The notes below the pieces were generated by a model, which saw only the letters and a list, made by a program, of their open reading frames with translations, was not told where the DNA came from and did no database searches. A stretch of 64,000 bases of DNA, taken from NCBI GenBank assembly GCA_903907985.1, contig CAIVQG010000026.1:1-64000 (forward strand), given 5' to 3'. The position numbers were made by a program, and so were the translations under genes. The first letter of the stretch is position 1; each line of letters starts with the position of its first letter. This document shows, piece by piece, positions 52,288-62,624 of this stretch. This DNA is from an uncultured delta proteobacterium (GTDB lineage: Bacteria; Desulfobacterota; Syntrophia; Syntrophales; Smithellaceae).

Positions 52288-53355
52288 ATGCAAACAGAAA
52301 CTAACGAAACAGAAAATTCATCCAGTAAAATAAAAATTTCCGTGTGTATAACTACTCGTAACCGTGACCGTTTTATCGGTGAGTCACTTGAAAGTGTCAT
52401 ATCTCAGGCTAATGATAATATTGAAATTGTCGTTGTTGACGGTGCATCCACGGATGATACTACGGAAGTCATACGGAAATATCAGCAAAAATTTAGAAAT
52501 TTAATCTACTATCGCGGTGAAGAAAATTTTGGTGTCGATAAAGATATGGCAAAATGCATTGAGCTTTCGCGCGGAGAGTATTGCTGGTTATTTTCAGATG
52601 ATGACATGCTTAAACCGGGGGCAATTAATAGAATTTTAAAAGAAATTGAATCAAAATATGAAATTTATCTATGCAATGTAACGGCATGCAGTCTTCAAAT
52701 GCAACCCATATATGATAGATTTTGGCTTTCTGCCGATGTTAAAGATAGAGTTTTTAATCTTCATAATAAAAATGAGTTAATAGAATACTGCAATAAAGCA
52801 AATTCAATCGGTGCACTCTTTAGTTTTTGGAGTTCGATTGTACTGCGTCGTGAAGAGTGGAATAAAACAGGGTTTCTTGATGAGTTTGACGGATCAGCTT
52901 ACGAGTCTGCTTCCGTGCTTCTTTCTTTTATTAAGCGAAAATGCAGGCTTAAGTACATTAGAAATTCTCTTATCTTATGGCGTAATGACAATGAGAGTTT
53001 TCAAAATGAAGGAGGATTAGTAAAAAGATTTCTGCTTGATTTTGACGGCTATCTGCAACTGGCAGATAAATATTTCTCAGATGATAAAGACGAGAGAAAT
53101 GCGTTTTTAAGGGTTATGACACGCGAACATCCATGGTATACAATAATTAATGTGACATCTTTTATCGACAGCCCCGAAGAATGGAGGATGTTTAAAGATA
53201 AATTACTTAAGGTTGGTTATAACCACGGAATGGTTGATATTTGCTATGTTCTGGGAAGGTATAAAAATCTTGTGTCTTTGGCTGTCAAGATGAAACGAAA
53301 GATAGTTAAGAGCCCTACAATACGGAAAATTGCCTCATTATTATCTTGGAAGTAA
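52288..53355 (+). CDS. Glycosyltransferase family 2
   Basis: The start at ATG 52288 lies one base after the Gmd-like stop and gives 355 residues; the in-frame start at 52258 would lie inside that gene. Motifs are ISVCITTRNRDRFIGESLESVIS, IVVVDGASTDDTTEV, GEYCWLFSDDDMLKPGAI (metal site D-D-D) and a Trp-rich middle. The abequosyl/colitosyl-type GT2 transferases share the F-S-D-D-D pattern, which fits a GDP- or CDP-deoxysugar donor from the group just upstream. Confidence 0.75.
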   Translation: MQTETNETENSSSKIKISVCITTRNRDRFIGESLESVISQANDNIEIVVVDGASTDDTTEVIRKYQQKFRNLIYYRGEENFGVDKDMAKCIELSRGEYCWLFSDDDMLKPGAINRILKEIESKYEIYLCNVTACSLQMQPIYDRFWLSADVKDRVFNLHNKNELIEYCNKANSIGALFSFWSSIVLRREEWNKTGFLDEFDGSAYESASVLLSFIKRKCRLKYIRNSLILWRNDNESFQNEGGLVKRFLLDFDGYLQLADKYFSDDKDERNAFLRVMTREHPWYTIINVTSFIDSPEEWRMFKDKLLKVGYNHGMVDICYVLGRYKNLVSLAVKMKRKIVKSPTIRKIASLLSWK

Positions 53356-53512
53356 ATTAAATATTAAAAAATCTCTAAACTCTTTGTTCGAAAATTAATT
53401 TCTAGCTATTATAAGAGTGTTGGACAATTTAACTGTACGTGAGCAGCATTTCCATCAAACCTCGACTCCCATAAAAGACAAAGCGGCATTAGCCATTAAG
53501 ATATTTTTATAA

Positions 53513-54784
53513 ATGATACAGCTTTTTAACTACTTAATTGTTTCTAATATTTTTACAGGCGGATTTGTTTTTTCGACATTTTTGCCATTTTCGTTTCAAA
53601 TTGGTTACATTATTATAATATGCTTTTTGATTGCATATATTTTCTATTATCAAAATATAGTTATAAATTTCAATTTTCTGGTTATATTAATAGCTGTAAC
53701 TTTTTTTTCTATTCTAAATGTATGCCTTGAAAACGTTTCCCTGCTTTTTGTGGCAAAACAGGTAATAGGCATTCTAATAACAGGAATTGCATATTATCTG
53801 TTAATTAAAGTAAATAATTGCGAAATTGAAAAGTTATTTAAAATTTATATTAAACTTGCTGTAATCGTGGCAGGCATCGGAATTTTTCAGGAAGTTAGTT
53901 TTTTAATAGGGTTCAAAAGTGGATATGATTACAGCAATATAATTAAGATGTGGGGATTTACGCCTACTGAATTTGGAATGTTGAGAGTTAACTCTATTTT
54001 CATGGAGCCATCTCATTTTGCAATTTCGATGGTTCCAGCTTTTTTTGTTTCAATAATAAGTATTTCTAGAAAAAACTATCTTAATTTAAATTCGCAGTGG
54101 GGAAGTGTAATAATCATTGTAAGTTATATTTTAACTTTTTCAGTATTTGCATACGTTGCAATCTTTATAAGTATTTTATTCATTTTTTTTAATGTTAATA
54201 ACTTTAAAAAATTATTATTACCTTTGATAATATTACCTATATTTGTTTTTATTACATATAATATACCAGATATAAAAATGAGGGTTGACGATACAATAGG
54301 AATTGGTACTGGTTCGATAAAACCAAGTAAAGCACATCTAAGTTCTTATTCGATAATTAGCAACGCTTTTATTTCTTATAAAAGTTTTATTGATAATCCT
54401 TTGTTTGGTCGCGGTCTAGGCAGTCATCCAATGTCATATGATGAATTTATTGGTTCAGGTGTTTCTATTGGGGTTGGTTTAGAAGATGCTACGATTGTAA
54501 ATAAAGATGATGCAGGTTCTCTTTTTCTCAGACTGGTTTCTGAAACAGGGCTATTCGGTATTATTGTTGTTCTTTATTTTTTGTTTGGATTTCGCCTTAA
54601 AATGAGTGATAAAAATGAGTTACAGATAATAAACAACGCAATATTTATTTTGTTCATATTGCAATTATTCAAACAGGGGCATTATTTCTATAATGGATTG
54701 TTCTTCTTTATATGGGTGTATTATTTTGCATATAAGATTTCTAATAAGCCGAATTTATTTTGTTATCATAGCAATTCTATTTGA
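53513..54784 (+). CDS. Wzy-like O-antigen polymerase
   Basis: The 423-residue protein has about ten to twelve hydrophobic helices with a periplasmic loop around residues 255-340 containing NPLFGRGLGSHPMSYDEFI and DDAGSLFLRLVSETGLFGIIVV, the Wzy_C-like region. Sequence is very low in similarity, as usual for polymerases, and extremely A/T-rich. One such protein is expected next to Wzx and Wzz for the polymerase-dependent route, and this is the one in the operon. Whether it polymerises rather than ligates is inference from position. Confidence 0.65.
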   Translation: MIQLFNYLIVSNIFTGGFVFSTFLPFSFQIGYIIIICFLIAYIFYYQNIVINFNFLVILIAVTFFSILNVCLENVSLLFVAKQVIGILITGIAYYLLIKVNNCEIEKLFKIYIKLAVIVAGIGIFQEVSFLIGFKSGYDYSNIIKMWGFTPTEFGMLRVNSIFMEPSHFAISMVPAFFVSIISISRKNYLNLNSQWGSVIIIVSYILTFSVFAYVAIFISILFIFFNVNNFKKLLLPLIILPIFVFITYNIPDIKMRVDDTIGIGTGSIKPSKAHLSSYSIISNAFISYKSFIDNPLFGRGLGSHPMSYDEFIGSGVSIGVGLEDATIVNKDDAGSLFLRLVSETGLFGIIVVLYFLFGFRLKMSDKNELQIINNAIFILFILQLFKQGHYFYNGLFFFIWVYYFAYKISNKPNLFCYHSNSI

Positions 54785-54855
54785 ATCTTTCTTGTGACAG
54801 GATTGTTTGATAATGCCTTTTTTCTAAATCCATCCAAGTGTTTTGGAGAAGACTA

Positions 54856-55977
54856 TTGAGAAAAATTATTGTAGTTTCCGCTGTTAACTTGGTTGAAGGC
54901 GGGCCCTTAACAATATTACATAATTGTCTTGAATATTTATCCATAAATTTAGTTAATAAATATGAAATCATCGCGCTTGTAAATAGAAAAGAGTTGTGCC
55001 CGTTTGAAAGTATAAAATGCCTGGAATTTCCAAAATCAAAAAAAGCGTGGTTAAATCGTTTGTATTATGAATATTATTATTTTAATAAACTGTCAAAACG
55101 ATTAAAACCCCTTCTATGGTTATCCCTTCACGATATAACACCAAGAGTTATGTCTGATCGATTGGCAGTGTATTGTCATAATGCTTCACCTTTTTACAAA
55201 GCAAACTTTCATGTTTTTCAATTGGATCCTAAATTTATGTTATTTAATTTGTTTTATCAATTTTTGTATTCTATTAATATAAACAGGAATATGTATGTTA
55301 TTGTTCAGCAGGACTGGATGCGACAGGAGTTTATTAAACGATTCAGACTAAAAAACGTTATAGTTGCGCATCCAGAATATACTGACAATTTTGATACCTT
55401 TTCTCTCAACAAGTCTGATTTATTTACTTTTATCTATCCTGCTTTTCCCCGTGTTTTTAAAAATTTTGATGTTATTTGCTCTGCCGCTGAAAGGCTATAT
55501 TTAAAAGGGATATCAAATTTCAAAATAATTTTAACAATAGATGGCAGTGAAAACAAATATTCTCGGTCAATCTACAAGCAATTTAAACACCTTCCTGTTC
55601 TATGTTTTGTTGGGTTGCAACCAAAAAACAAAATCCTTGAATATTATCGAATTTCTGATTGCTTGATTTTTCCTTCAAAATTAGAAACATGGGGATTGCC
55701 TATTACCGAGTTCAAAAAATATGATAAACCTATTCTCCTTGCCAATTTGCCCTATGCTCGTGAAACAGTCGGAAAATATAGCAAAGTCAAATTTTTCTCC
55801 TCTGATAACTCTGAGGAACTGGCTTGTTCTATGGAATCGTTGATAAATAAAACTCTGGAGTTTGATCCAGTGCATGCAGGAACTATTAAGCAGCCATACG
55901 CTCAAAACTGGGAGCAGTTGTTTGATATTTTGCTTTCGGAACAACCGGATGCTGTAAGTGTGAAAGACAACTGCTAA
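54856..55977 (+). CDS. Glycosyltransferase family 4
   Basis: I choose the TTG at 54856, five bases after GGAGAA, which gives the typical N-terminus (L/M)RKIIVVSAVNLVEGGPLTIL of 373 residues; a GTG at 54838 is the alternative. FIYPAFPRVFKNFDVICSAAERL is the domain-2 start, LCFVGLQPKNKILEYY and CLIFPSKLETWGLPITEFKKYDKPIL the donor-site E-x-x-x-x-x-x-x-E pattern (ETWGLPITE) of GT4. A retaining GT-B enzyme is expected. It overlaps the next gene by one base. Confidence 0.85.
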   Translation: MRKIIVVSAVNLVEGGPLTILHNCLEYLSINLVNKYEIIALVNRKELCPFESIKCLEFPKSKKAWLNRLYYEYYYFNKLSKRLKPLLWLSLHDITPRVMSDRLAVYCHNASPFYKANFHVFQLDPKFMLFNLFYQFLYSININRNMYVIVQQDWMRQEFIKRFRLKNVIVAHPEYTDNFDTFSLNKSDLFTFIYPAFPRVFKNFDVICSAAERLYLKGISNFKIILTIDGSENKYSRSIYKQFKHLPVLCFVGLQPKNKILEYYRISDCLIFPSKLETWGLPITEFKKYDKPILLANLPYARETVGKYSKVKFFSSDNSEELACSMESLINKTLEFDPVHAGTIKQPYAQNWEQLFDILLSEQPDAVSVKDNC

Positions 55978-56750
55978 TGTTGGATTGTAGTGCATCAATC
56001 GTAGCTTACAATAATCAATTTAAAATGCTTAGAACATCTGCAGAGAGTTTTCTTTCCAGTTCCTTGAATACCCGGTTGTACATTGTTGATAATTCGCCCC
56101 ATCCAGTCTTAAAAAATGTATTTAATGATTTACCTGTTGAATACTATTTTTACGGTCAAAATGTAGGCTATGGCCGAGCCCATAATTGGGCCATTAAAAA
56201 TGGAAAAGAAAGCCGTTATCATCTTATCATGAATCCCGATATCATTATAACGCCAGGTGCAATTGAATCACTCGTAAATTTTATGGATAATAATGAAGAT
56301 GTAGGTATGGTCTGTCCTCACGTAATAAACGAAGATGGAACAGACCAATATCTCAATAAGCGTTATCCGAAAGTATTTGACCTTTTTGCCCGTCGTTTTA
56401 TTCCGAATTTCCTTCACTTTTTATTTAAACATCGTATGGACCGCTATGAGATGAAGGACCTTGGGTACGATAAAATCTGTGATGTTGAAGTTGTAAGCGG
56501 AGCATTTATGCTTTGTAGAAAAGAAATACTGAAAGCACTTGAAGGTTTTGATCCCAGATATTTTATGTATTTTGAGGACTTTGATCTGAGCCGAAGGTTA
56601 CAGCAACATGGTTACCGAACAGTATATTATCCGAACGCAACGGTTATGCACTTGTGGGAACGGGCGGCTCATAAAAATGTGAGAATGACAATAATATTTA
56701 TTGTAAATATGTGCCGCTATTTCAATAAGTGGGGTTGGAAATGGTTCTAA
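55977..56750 (+). CDS. Glycosyltransferase family 2, rhamnosyltransferase-like
   Basis: The 257-residue protein has CSASIVAYNNQFKMLR, LYIVDNSPHPVLK and NVGYGRAHNWAIKNGKESRYHLIMNPDI (metal site N-P-D), then VEVVSGAFMLCRKEILKALEGFDPRYFMYFEDFDLSRRL, the WbbL-type acceptor half. It belongs with the short rhamnosyl/fucosyl GT2 enzymes. The C-terminus carries a short hydrophobic segment (TIIFIVNMCRYF). Donor unknown. Confidence 0.8.
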   Translation: MLDCSASIVAYNNQFKMLRTSAESFLSSSLNTRLYIVDNSPHPVLKNVFNDLPVEYYFYGQNVGYGRAHNWAIKNGKESRYHLIMNPDIIITPGAIESLVNFMDNNEDVGMVCPHVINEDGTDQYLNKRYPKVFDLFARRFIPNFLHFLFKHRMDRYEMKDLGYDKICDVEVVSGAFMLCRKEILKALEGFDPRYFMYFEDFDLSRRLQQHGYRTVYYPNATVMHLWERAAHKNVRMTIIFIVNMCRYFNKWGWKWF

Positions 56751-56763
56751 GTTTTATTATAAT

Positions 56764-57768
56764 ATGAATTACAATCCTCTTGTTCTTGTAACTGGTGCAA
56801 CCGGAGTACTCGGGCCTTCTGTGGTTGCGGAATTGGTTAAGGCGAACTATAGGATCCGAACTCTTTCCCTTGACCATCCTGCGGTTGGCATCTTGCCTGT
56901 AAAAGTTGAGACTTGCGTAGGTGATGTCACTGATCGTAATACTGTGCAGGATGCAATGGTTAATGTTGATGCTGTTATTCATTTGGCAGCTTTATTGCAC
57001 ATTACGAATCCCCCGTCTAATATGCGAATTAAATATGAAAAAGTTAATGTTGGAGGAACAGCAAATGTTGTTGATGCAGCAGTTAAATCTGGGGTCAGGC
57101 GGGTTGTTTTTTTCAGTACGATTGCCGTTTATGGCAATACAAAGGGTCAAGTTGTAAATGAGAACACAGAACCCCATCCTGATACTATTTATGGTGAGAC
57201 AAAGCTTGCAGCTGAACATCTTGTTCTAAAAGCAAGAGACGCCTATGGTCGCCCCTTGGGAACAGTGCTTCGTTTAGCGGCAGTATATGGTTCGAGAATT
57301 AAGGGTAATTATCAGCAATTATTGAGGGCGTTGAATAGTGGTTGGTTTATTCCTGTTGGTAATGGCTTGAATCGGCGCACTTTGATTTATGATAAAGACG
57401 TTGCACACGCTGCGTTTCTAGCATTACAACATCCGGTGGCGGCCGGAAAAGTATTTAATGTGTCCGACGGGAAGATTCATAGCATGCAATACATTATTTC
57501 TACAATGTGTCAGGCCCTTGATCGAAAGGCACCATATGTGTATTTACCGGCTGGCCATGTTCGTTCTGCAATTAAAATAATCGAAAAAGCGGCGCATGTG
57601 ATCGGATTACAATCACCAATTAGTTGTTCCTTGCTTGATAAATATATGGAAGATCTTGCAGTAGAAGCGAAACTCATTCAAGAAGAGCTTCGATTTGCAC
57701 CCAAGTTCGATTTGTATTCAGGTTGGCGAGAAGCAGTGCAAGAAATGCGGAATCTATATGAGTTATAA
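56764..57768 (+). CDS. NAD-dependent epimerase/reductase, WbpV-like
   Basis: The 334-residue extended SDR has LVLVTGATGVLGPSVVAELV (nucleotide site), VIHLAALLHITNPP, FFSTIAVYGNTKG and DTIYGETKLAAEH with Tyr and Lys. The pattern fits WbpV-type 4-reductases that finish UDP-D-FucNAc or QuiNAc from the WbpM product. Since a WbpM-type gene and the initiating PGT begin the operon, this gene may complete the first sugar of the repeat. A 4-epimerase activity is the alternative. Confidence 0.7.
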   Translation: MNYNPLVLVTGATGVLGPSVVAELVKANYRIRTLSLDHPAVGILPVKVETCVGDVTDRNTVQDAMVNVDAVIHLAALLHITNPPSNMRIKYEKVNVGGTANVVDAAVKSGVRRVVFFSTIAVYGNTKGQVVNENTEPHPDTIYGETKLAAEHLVLKARDAYGRPLGTVLRLAAVYGSRIKGNYQQLLRALNSGWFIPVGNGLNRRTLIYDKDVAHAAFLALQHPVAAGKVFNVSDGKIHSMQYIISTMCQALDRKAPYVYLPAGHVRSAIKIIEKAAHVIGLQSPISCSLLDKYMEDLAVEAKLIQEELRFAPKFDLYSGWREAVQEMRNLYEL

Positions 57769-57843
57769 AAAATATGACATCATCATGTGATAGTCGGTGA
57801 TAATGCCGGATAATGCTGCAATTTGAAAGGAATAGCTATATAA

Positions 57844-58818
<975 letters not shown>

Positions 58819-58892
58819 TTCGTTTTATATAATGGCAAATGAGGTTGAATATGGTTTGCAATATTAATGTTGGCTGCTTAGTGTAATATTTC

Positions 58893-59060
58893 TCAAAGCT
58901 TTTTTGCTTCCTCAATAAGCATGACCGGAATATCATTTTTTACCTCAAAAAGCAATTTACACTGGTCGCATATTATCCCGCCTGATTTTTCATCCCATCG
59001 AACAGTGCCGTGACATTGCGGGCACGCCAGAATTTCCAGAAGTTTTTCATTTATTGCCAT
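58893..59060 (-). CDS. Trm112-like small zinc protein
   Basis: This 55-residue gene reads MAINEKLLEILACPQCHGTV and continues with ICDQCKLLFEVKNDIPVMLIEEA. Two C-x-x-C pairs and the L-E-I-L-A-C-P opening and D-I-P-V-M-L end are those of the YcaR/Trm112-like family. In LPS loci such proteins follow lpxK or heptosyltransferase genes. Its start overlaps the stop of the waaC gene by 14 bases (ATG at 59060), so it is the last gene of that operon. The role of the bacterial form is not established. Confidence 0.85.
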   Translation of the reverse strand: MAINEKLLEILACPQCHGTVRWDEKSGGIICDQCKLLFEVKNDIPVMLIEEAKKL

Positions 59061-60090
59061 CTTTTCCTCCTTTTAATCTCTCTTCAATTGCTGCCATAAC
59101 CTGTTGGGGTGAAATATCCTGCATGCACTTTTTTGTCGAACAATTTTTTAAAAAGCATGGGCTGCACGGCAGGTCAGTGCTAATTATCGTGTGCCCTTCG
59201 CCATAAGGGCCGGTTCTTTTAGGATCGGTTGGCCCGAAAAGTGCGATGACCGGAGTTCCGACGGCTGCTGCCAGATGCATCGGGCCGGAGTCGGTTGTTA
59301 TTACCAACAGTGCTTTCTTGTAAAGATAAGCCAGCTCAGTCAACGTCGTTTCCCCGCCTAAGTTTCCTCCCTTTGATTTCATCAAGGTAAGGATCTTTTC
59401 TATTGATCCTTTTTCACTTCCTGTAAAAACAACTTCTATGTTTAACTTTGCTATAATTGCATCCGCCAGCCGGGCAAATTTCTCATTATCCCAGAGTTTT
59501 GTCTCCCAGTAAGCAACGGGGTTGATAGCAATAAACTTTTTGTTTTCCAGACCATTATTTTCCAAAGTGGACTGAACTCTTGCCTTGGCATCATTATCGG
59601 AGGGTAAAGTAAATTCCGGACTGACGATTTTGGCACCGCGATAACGCGGAAAATCGAGATAGCGGTCAACGGCGTGTTTGTTCATATCTTCAGGGATTTT
59701 TTCGTTGTAGAACAGGCCGCTTAATTCCTGGAGCGAATCATAGCCCAGTTTTCTTTTGCCGCTGCTCAATAAAACAATCAACGCACTCTTGAACAGACCG
59801 TGAAAATCAATGACCAGATCATAAGGACGAGTCCGCAATTCTCGAAGAAAAGATCGAATCTCCCGCAAAGGACGGCAAATTTCACCATTTGAAAAATCTT
59901 TGAGCCAGCTTTTGCGCCGCGAAATCAGCACTGTGTTCAGATGAGGATGATTCTGCACGAGTCCTGCCGCCGCTTCTTCCACTACCCAGGTTATATGAGC
60001 GTCAGGATAAAGTTTTCTTAACGCCGCCAGAGACGGCAGTGTGTGAATTACATCCCCGATGGCGCTGAGCTTTACGATCAGAATATTCAT
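59047..60090 (-). CDS. waaC: LPS heptosyltransferase I, WaaC
   Basis: The 347-residue GT9 protein begins MNILIVKLSAIGDVIHTLPS, as in WaaC, and has DLVIDFHGLFKSALIV, INPVAYWETKLWDNEKFA, VFTGSEKGSIE and LLVITTDSGPMHLAAAVGTPVIALFGPTDPKRTGPYG. It adds the first heptose to Kdo2-lipid A from ADP-heptose. A C-terminal Cys group (CSPCFLKNCSTKKC) is present. It overlaps gmhB by four bases and continues the lpxK-lpxL-waaF-gmhB run. Confidence 0.85.
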   Translation of the reverse strand: MNILIVKLSAIGDVIHTLPSLAALRKLYPDAHITWVVEEAAAGLVQNHPHLNTVLISRRKSWLKDFSNGEICRPLREIRSFLRELRTRPYDLVIDFHGLFKSALIVLLSSGKRKLGYDSLQELSGLFYNEKIPEDMNKHAVDRYLDFPRYRGAKIVSPEFTLPSDNDAKARVQSTLENNGLENKKFIAINPVAYWETKLWDNEKFARLADAIIAKLNIEVVFTGSEKGSIEKILTLMKSKGGNLGGETTLTELAYLYKKALLVITTDSGPMHLAAAVGTPVIALFGPTDPKRTGPYGEGHTIISTDLPCSPCFLKNCSTKKCMQDISPQQVMAAIEERLKGGKDGNK

Positions 60091-60683
60091 TTGCTATTCT
60101 TCCGGTCTTTTAAAATCCACTGCACAGCTTCCAGGATATCGGCGGCAATAAAATCCGGTGTATTTTCCGGCGTTGCCGTGTCCGGTCCGTCATCCTGCAG
60201 TAAATCCTCGCCATATCCTGTTTTTACTAAAATCCCCTTTGCTCCCACTTTTCTGGCTGTTTCCATATCTATAAATCTGTCACCAACAAAATAGGAATTT
60301 GCTAAATCGATATTCAACTCCTCTGAGGCTTGCAGGAGCAATCCCGGAGCCGGTTTGCGGCAGTTGCAGTTTTGTAAATATACGCCATTGCCTTCTTTGG
60401 GATGGTGCGGGCAATAATAGAATTTGTCGATAATTGCACCCTTTTTCTGCAAATCCGCAAGCAGGCTGTTGTTCACGGTATGGACAAATTCTTCGGTGAA
60501 GAAGCCTCTTGCCACACCGGCCTGATTGCTGATAACGACGGCTTTCATGCCGTTTAAATTGATTAATTTTATTGCTTCATAGGCCGTCGGAATAATCTTG
60601 AGTTTCTCCAGGCTATCCAGATAACCCACTTCCTCATTAATTGTTCCGTCCCGGTCCAGAAAAACAGCTATATTTCTTTTCAT
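60087..60683 (-). CDS. gmhB: D-glycero-D-manno-heptose-1,7-bisphosphate 7-phosphatase, GmhB
   Basis: The 198-residue HAD phosphatase has FLDRDGTINEEVGYLDS with the nucleophile Asp, VVISNQAGVARGFF, FYYCPHHPKEGNG with NCNCRKPAPG (zinc-binding Cys and His of GmhB) and YFVGDRFIDMETARKVGAKGILV with the metal-binding D. It removes the 7-phosphate of heptose 1,7-bisphosphate on the way to ADP-heptose. It lies between waaF and waaC and overlaps both by four bases. Confidence 0.88.
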   Translation of the reverse strand: MKRNIAVFLDRDGTINEEVGYLDSLEKLKIIPTAYEAIKLINLNGMKAVVISNQAGVARGFFTEEFVHTVNNSLLADLQKKGAIIDKFYYCPHHPKEGNGVYLQNCNCRKPAPGLLLQASEELNIDLANSYFVGDRFIDMETARKVGAKGILVKTGYGEDLLQDDGPDTATPENTPDFIAADILEAVQWILKDRKNSK

Positions 60684-61747
60684 GATTTCAAATCCAGGTC
60701 TTTTCTTAATATTTCTTGTGCAACTTGCCAGACGGCTTCAACGGAAATCAATTCCATGCAACGAAAATCGGAAGGACATGTTTCTTTTAAACAGGGGCTG
60801 CAAGACACTTCCTGATGTACGACTATGGACTGCTTACCGGCGGGCGAAGTAGTTTGCGGGTTAGTCGAGCCGAAGATGGCAATTGTCGGAATATTTAATG
60901 CGCCGGCGATATGCATGAGGCCGGAGTCATTGCTGATAAACAGGCGGCATTGCGAAATTAAGTAAACTGCTTCTTTTAAATCGGTTATGCCCGCAAGGTT
61001 AAGTACGCTGGTTTGGGCAAGTCTGCGCACATCTTCTGATGTGCCCCAGTCAGATTTGCCGCCCAGTAAAATTATTTGGCAGTTAAACATCGAGGCAATT
61101 TTATCGGCTACTGCAGCAAATCTCTCCGGGAACCATCTTTTGGCCGGGCCGTAGGTAGCTCCGGGGGCAATGCCGATTATTTCTTTTTTGACGTCAGGGA
61201 TATATTCTTGTAAGACGCTTTGAGCATCATGCCGGTTGATTTTTGTTTCCAGGTGCATTTCTTTATTTACGGCAATACAACCCAGAGCTTTAACCATTTC
61301 GAGATAATAATCTATCTGATGCAGCTTTTTAATTTCCTTGTTGCGCTGTACGCGGTGTGTCAGCAGAATTCCGCGTCCATCCGAATTGTACCCTGCGCGC
61401 CGGGGAATACCGGCGGCAAAGGACATTATTGCCGCTTCGATGGCATTTTGTAAAAGAACCGCCAAGTCAAATTTCTTTTTCTTCAGTAATTTAGCCAGAT
61501 GCAAGACACCCAACACATTATCATATTCATTTTCGTAAATAATGACTTCATCGATACTGGTAAATAACTTGTAAATATCGGCCACCCATGGTTTGGCCAG
61601 TACCGCGATATGTGCCTGCGGATATGTCGCCCGGATGGAATAAACGGCAGGAATTGTTAAAATCGCATCGCCAATCCAGTTCGTTGCGCGAATCAGGATT
61701 TTATTGATTCCTTCCGGCGGTAATTTCTTGTTAATTTTCAGTTTCAC
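60680..61747 (-). CDS. waaF: LPS heptosyltransferase II, WaaF
   Basis: The 355-residue GT9 protein has KILIRATNWIGDAILTIPA near the start, the WaaF hallmark N-W-I-G-D, then FDLAVLLQNAIEAAI, IGIAPGATYGPAKRWFPERFAAVA, ILLGGKSDWGTSEDV and CRLFISNDSGLMHIAGALNIPTIAIFGSTNPQTTSP. It adds the second heptose to the core. CSPCLKETC is the C-terminal Cys cluster. It overlaps gmhB by four bases and the acyltransferase by 17. Confidence 0.88.
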   Translation of the reverse strand: MKLKINKKLPPEGINKILIRATNWIGDAILTIPAVYSIRATYPQAHIAVLAKPWVADIYKLFTSIDEVIIYENEYDNVLGVLHLAKLLKKKKFDLAVLLQNAIEAAIMSFAAGIPRRAGYNSDGRGILLTHRVQRNKEIKKLHQIDYYLEMVKALGCIAVNKEMHLETKINRHDAQSVLQEYIPDVKKEIIGIAPGATYGPAKRWFPERFAAVADKIASMFNCQIILLGGKSDWGTSEDVRRLAQTSVLNLAGITDLKEAVYLISQCRLFISNDSGLMHIAGALNIPTIAIFGSTNPQTTSPAGKQSIVVHQEVSCSPCLKETCPSDFRCMELISVEAVWQVAQEILRKDLDLKS

Positions 61748-62624
61748 TTAAGGTTACCTTCTTTGCCTGGCAGGGCTTTGTCTTCCAGCGCTGATGCACC
61801 CAGAACCATTGTTCAGGTGACTTGCGAATTTCTTCTTCGATGATCTTAGTGAAGTTTTGCGTATTGATCAAGACATCATTATTGCGGTCGCCTGTGCGAA
61901 TAATTTCCACTTTTGGGCCTATCTCCAGAAGATATTTACCGCCGGGCAGGCGCCGGGTAAAAGCAGGCAGTACCGGTGCATCTGTATGCAATGCCAGGAG
62001 AGCCAATCCGGAGGTTGTGCAAGCCCTGCGGCCGAAAAAATTCACGAATGCTCCATCGTACCAGGCAACGTTTTGATCAATAAGCATACTTATAGTGGCG
62101 CCTTTTTTTAAGAGCCGGATTACCGGCCGCATGGCGTTTTCCTTGGAAAGAGAGACATTGCCGTACGATGCCCGCACACGGGTGATGTTGTCCTCTAGAA
62201 AAGGACTGTCGAGGATCCGGTAAAGGAAGACAAACGGCTGTGCTGTTATTGCCAGTGCTGCGTTCCCTATTTCCCAGTTACCGAAGTGCCCGCCAAAAAG
62301 CAGTACTCCTTTCCCCTCGCCGCAGGCTTCTGCATAATTATCCAGTCCTTTGATGATAACCGACTTATGTAAATTGTATTTGTTTATATAGGGAATCTCA
62401 ATAAATTCAGCAGCAACTATAGCAAAGCTCAAATACGAACTCCTCGCAATTTTTTTAATTTCCCCGAGATGCTTTTCGGGAAATGCCCGCATTAAATTAT
62501 GAATAGCAATGAGACGGTGTTTCAAGGAGAGATGATAAAAAGCTCCGCCCAGGGCGATAGTACAAAACTTGCGCAGGATCAAAGGAATCAGTCTTACCAA
62601 TTTAAAAGCAATAGTCTGCTGCAC
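61731..62624 (-). CDS. Lipid A biosynthesis lauroyl/myristoyl acyltransferase, LpxL family
   Basis: The 297-residue protein has one N-terminal hydrophobic region and the LpxL/HtrB core: LFGGHFGNWEIG with the catalytic H-x4-E pair, RVRASYGNVSLSKENAM, LLKKGATISMLIDQNVAWYDGAFVNFFGRRACTTSGLALLALHTDAPVLPAF and QWFWVHQRWKTKP near the end. It acylates Kdo2-lipid IVA from acyl-ACP in the inner membrane. Which acyl chain it adds is not predictable. It starts 108 bases downstream of the lpxK stop. Confidence 0.85.
   Translation of the reverse strand: MQQTIAFKLVRLIPLILRKFCTIALGGAFYHLSLKHRLIAIHNLMRAFPEKHLGEIKKIARSSYLSFAIVAAEFIEIPYINKYNLHKSVIIKGLDNYAEACGEGKGVLLFGGHFGNWEIGNAALAITAQPFVFLYRILDSPFLEDNITRVRASYGNVSLSKENAMRPVIRLLKKGATISMLIDQNVAWYDGAFVNFFGRRACTTSGLALLALHTDAPVLPAFTRRLPGGKYLLEIGPKVEIIRTGDRNNDVLINTQNFTKIIEEEIRKSPEQWFWVHQRWKTKPCQAKKVTLSETEN

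Noticed and set aside
58819..58892. Terminator for the long operon after galE
   Set aside because: Only an AATATT/AATATT pairing is visible; stem and T-tract are too weak to call.
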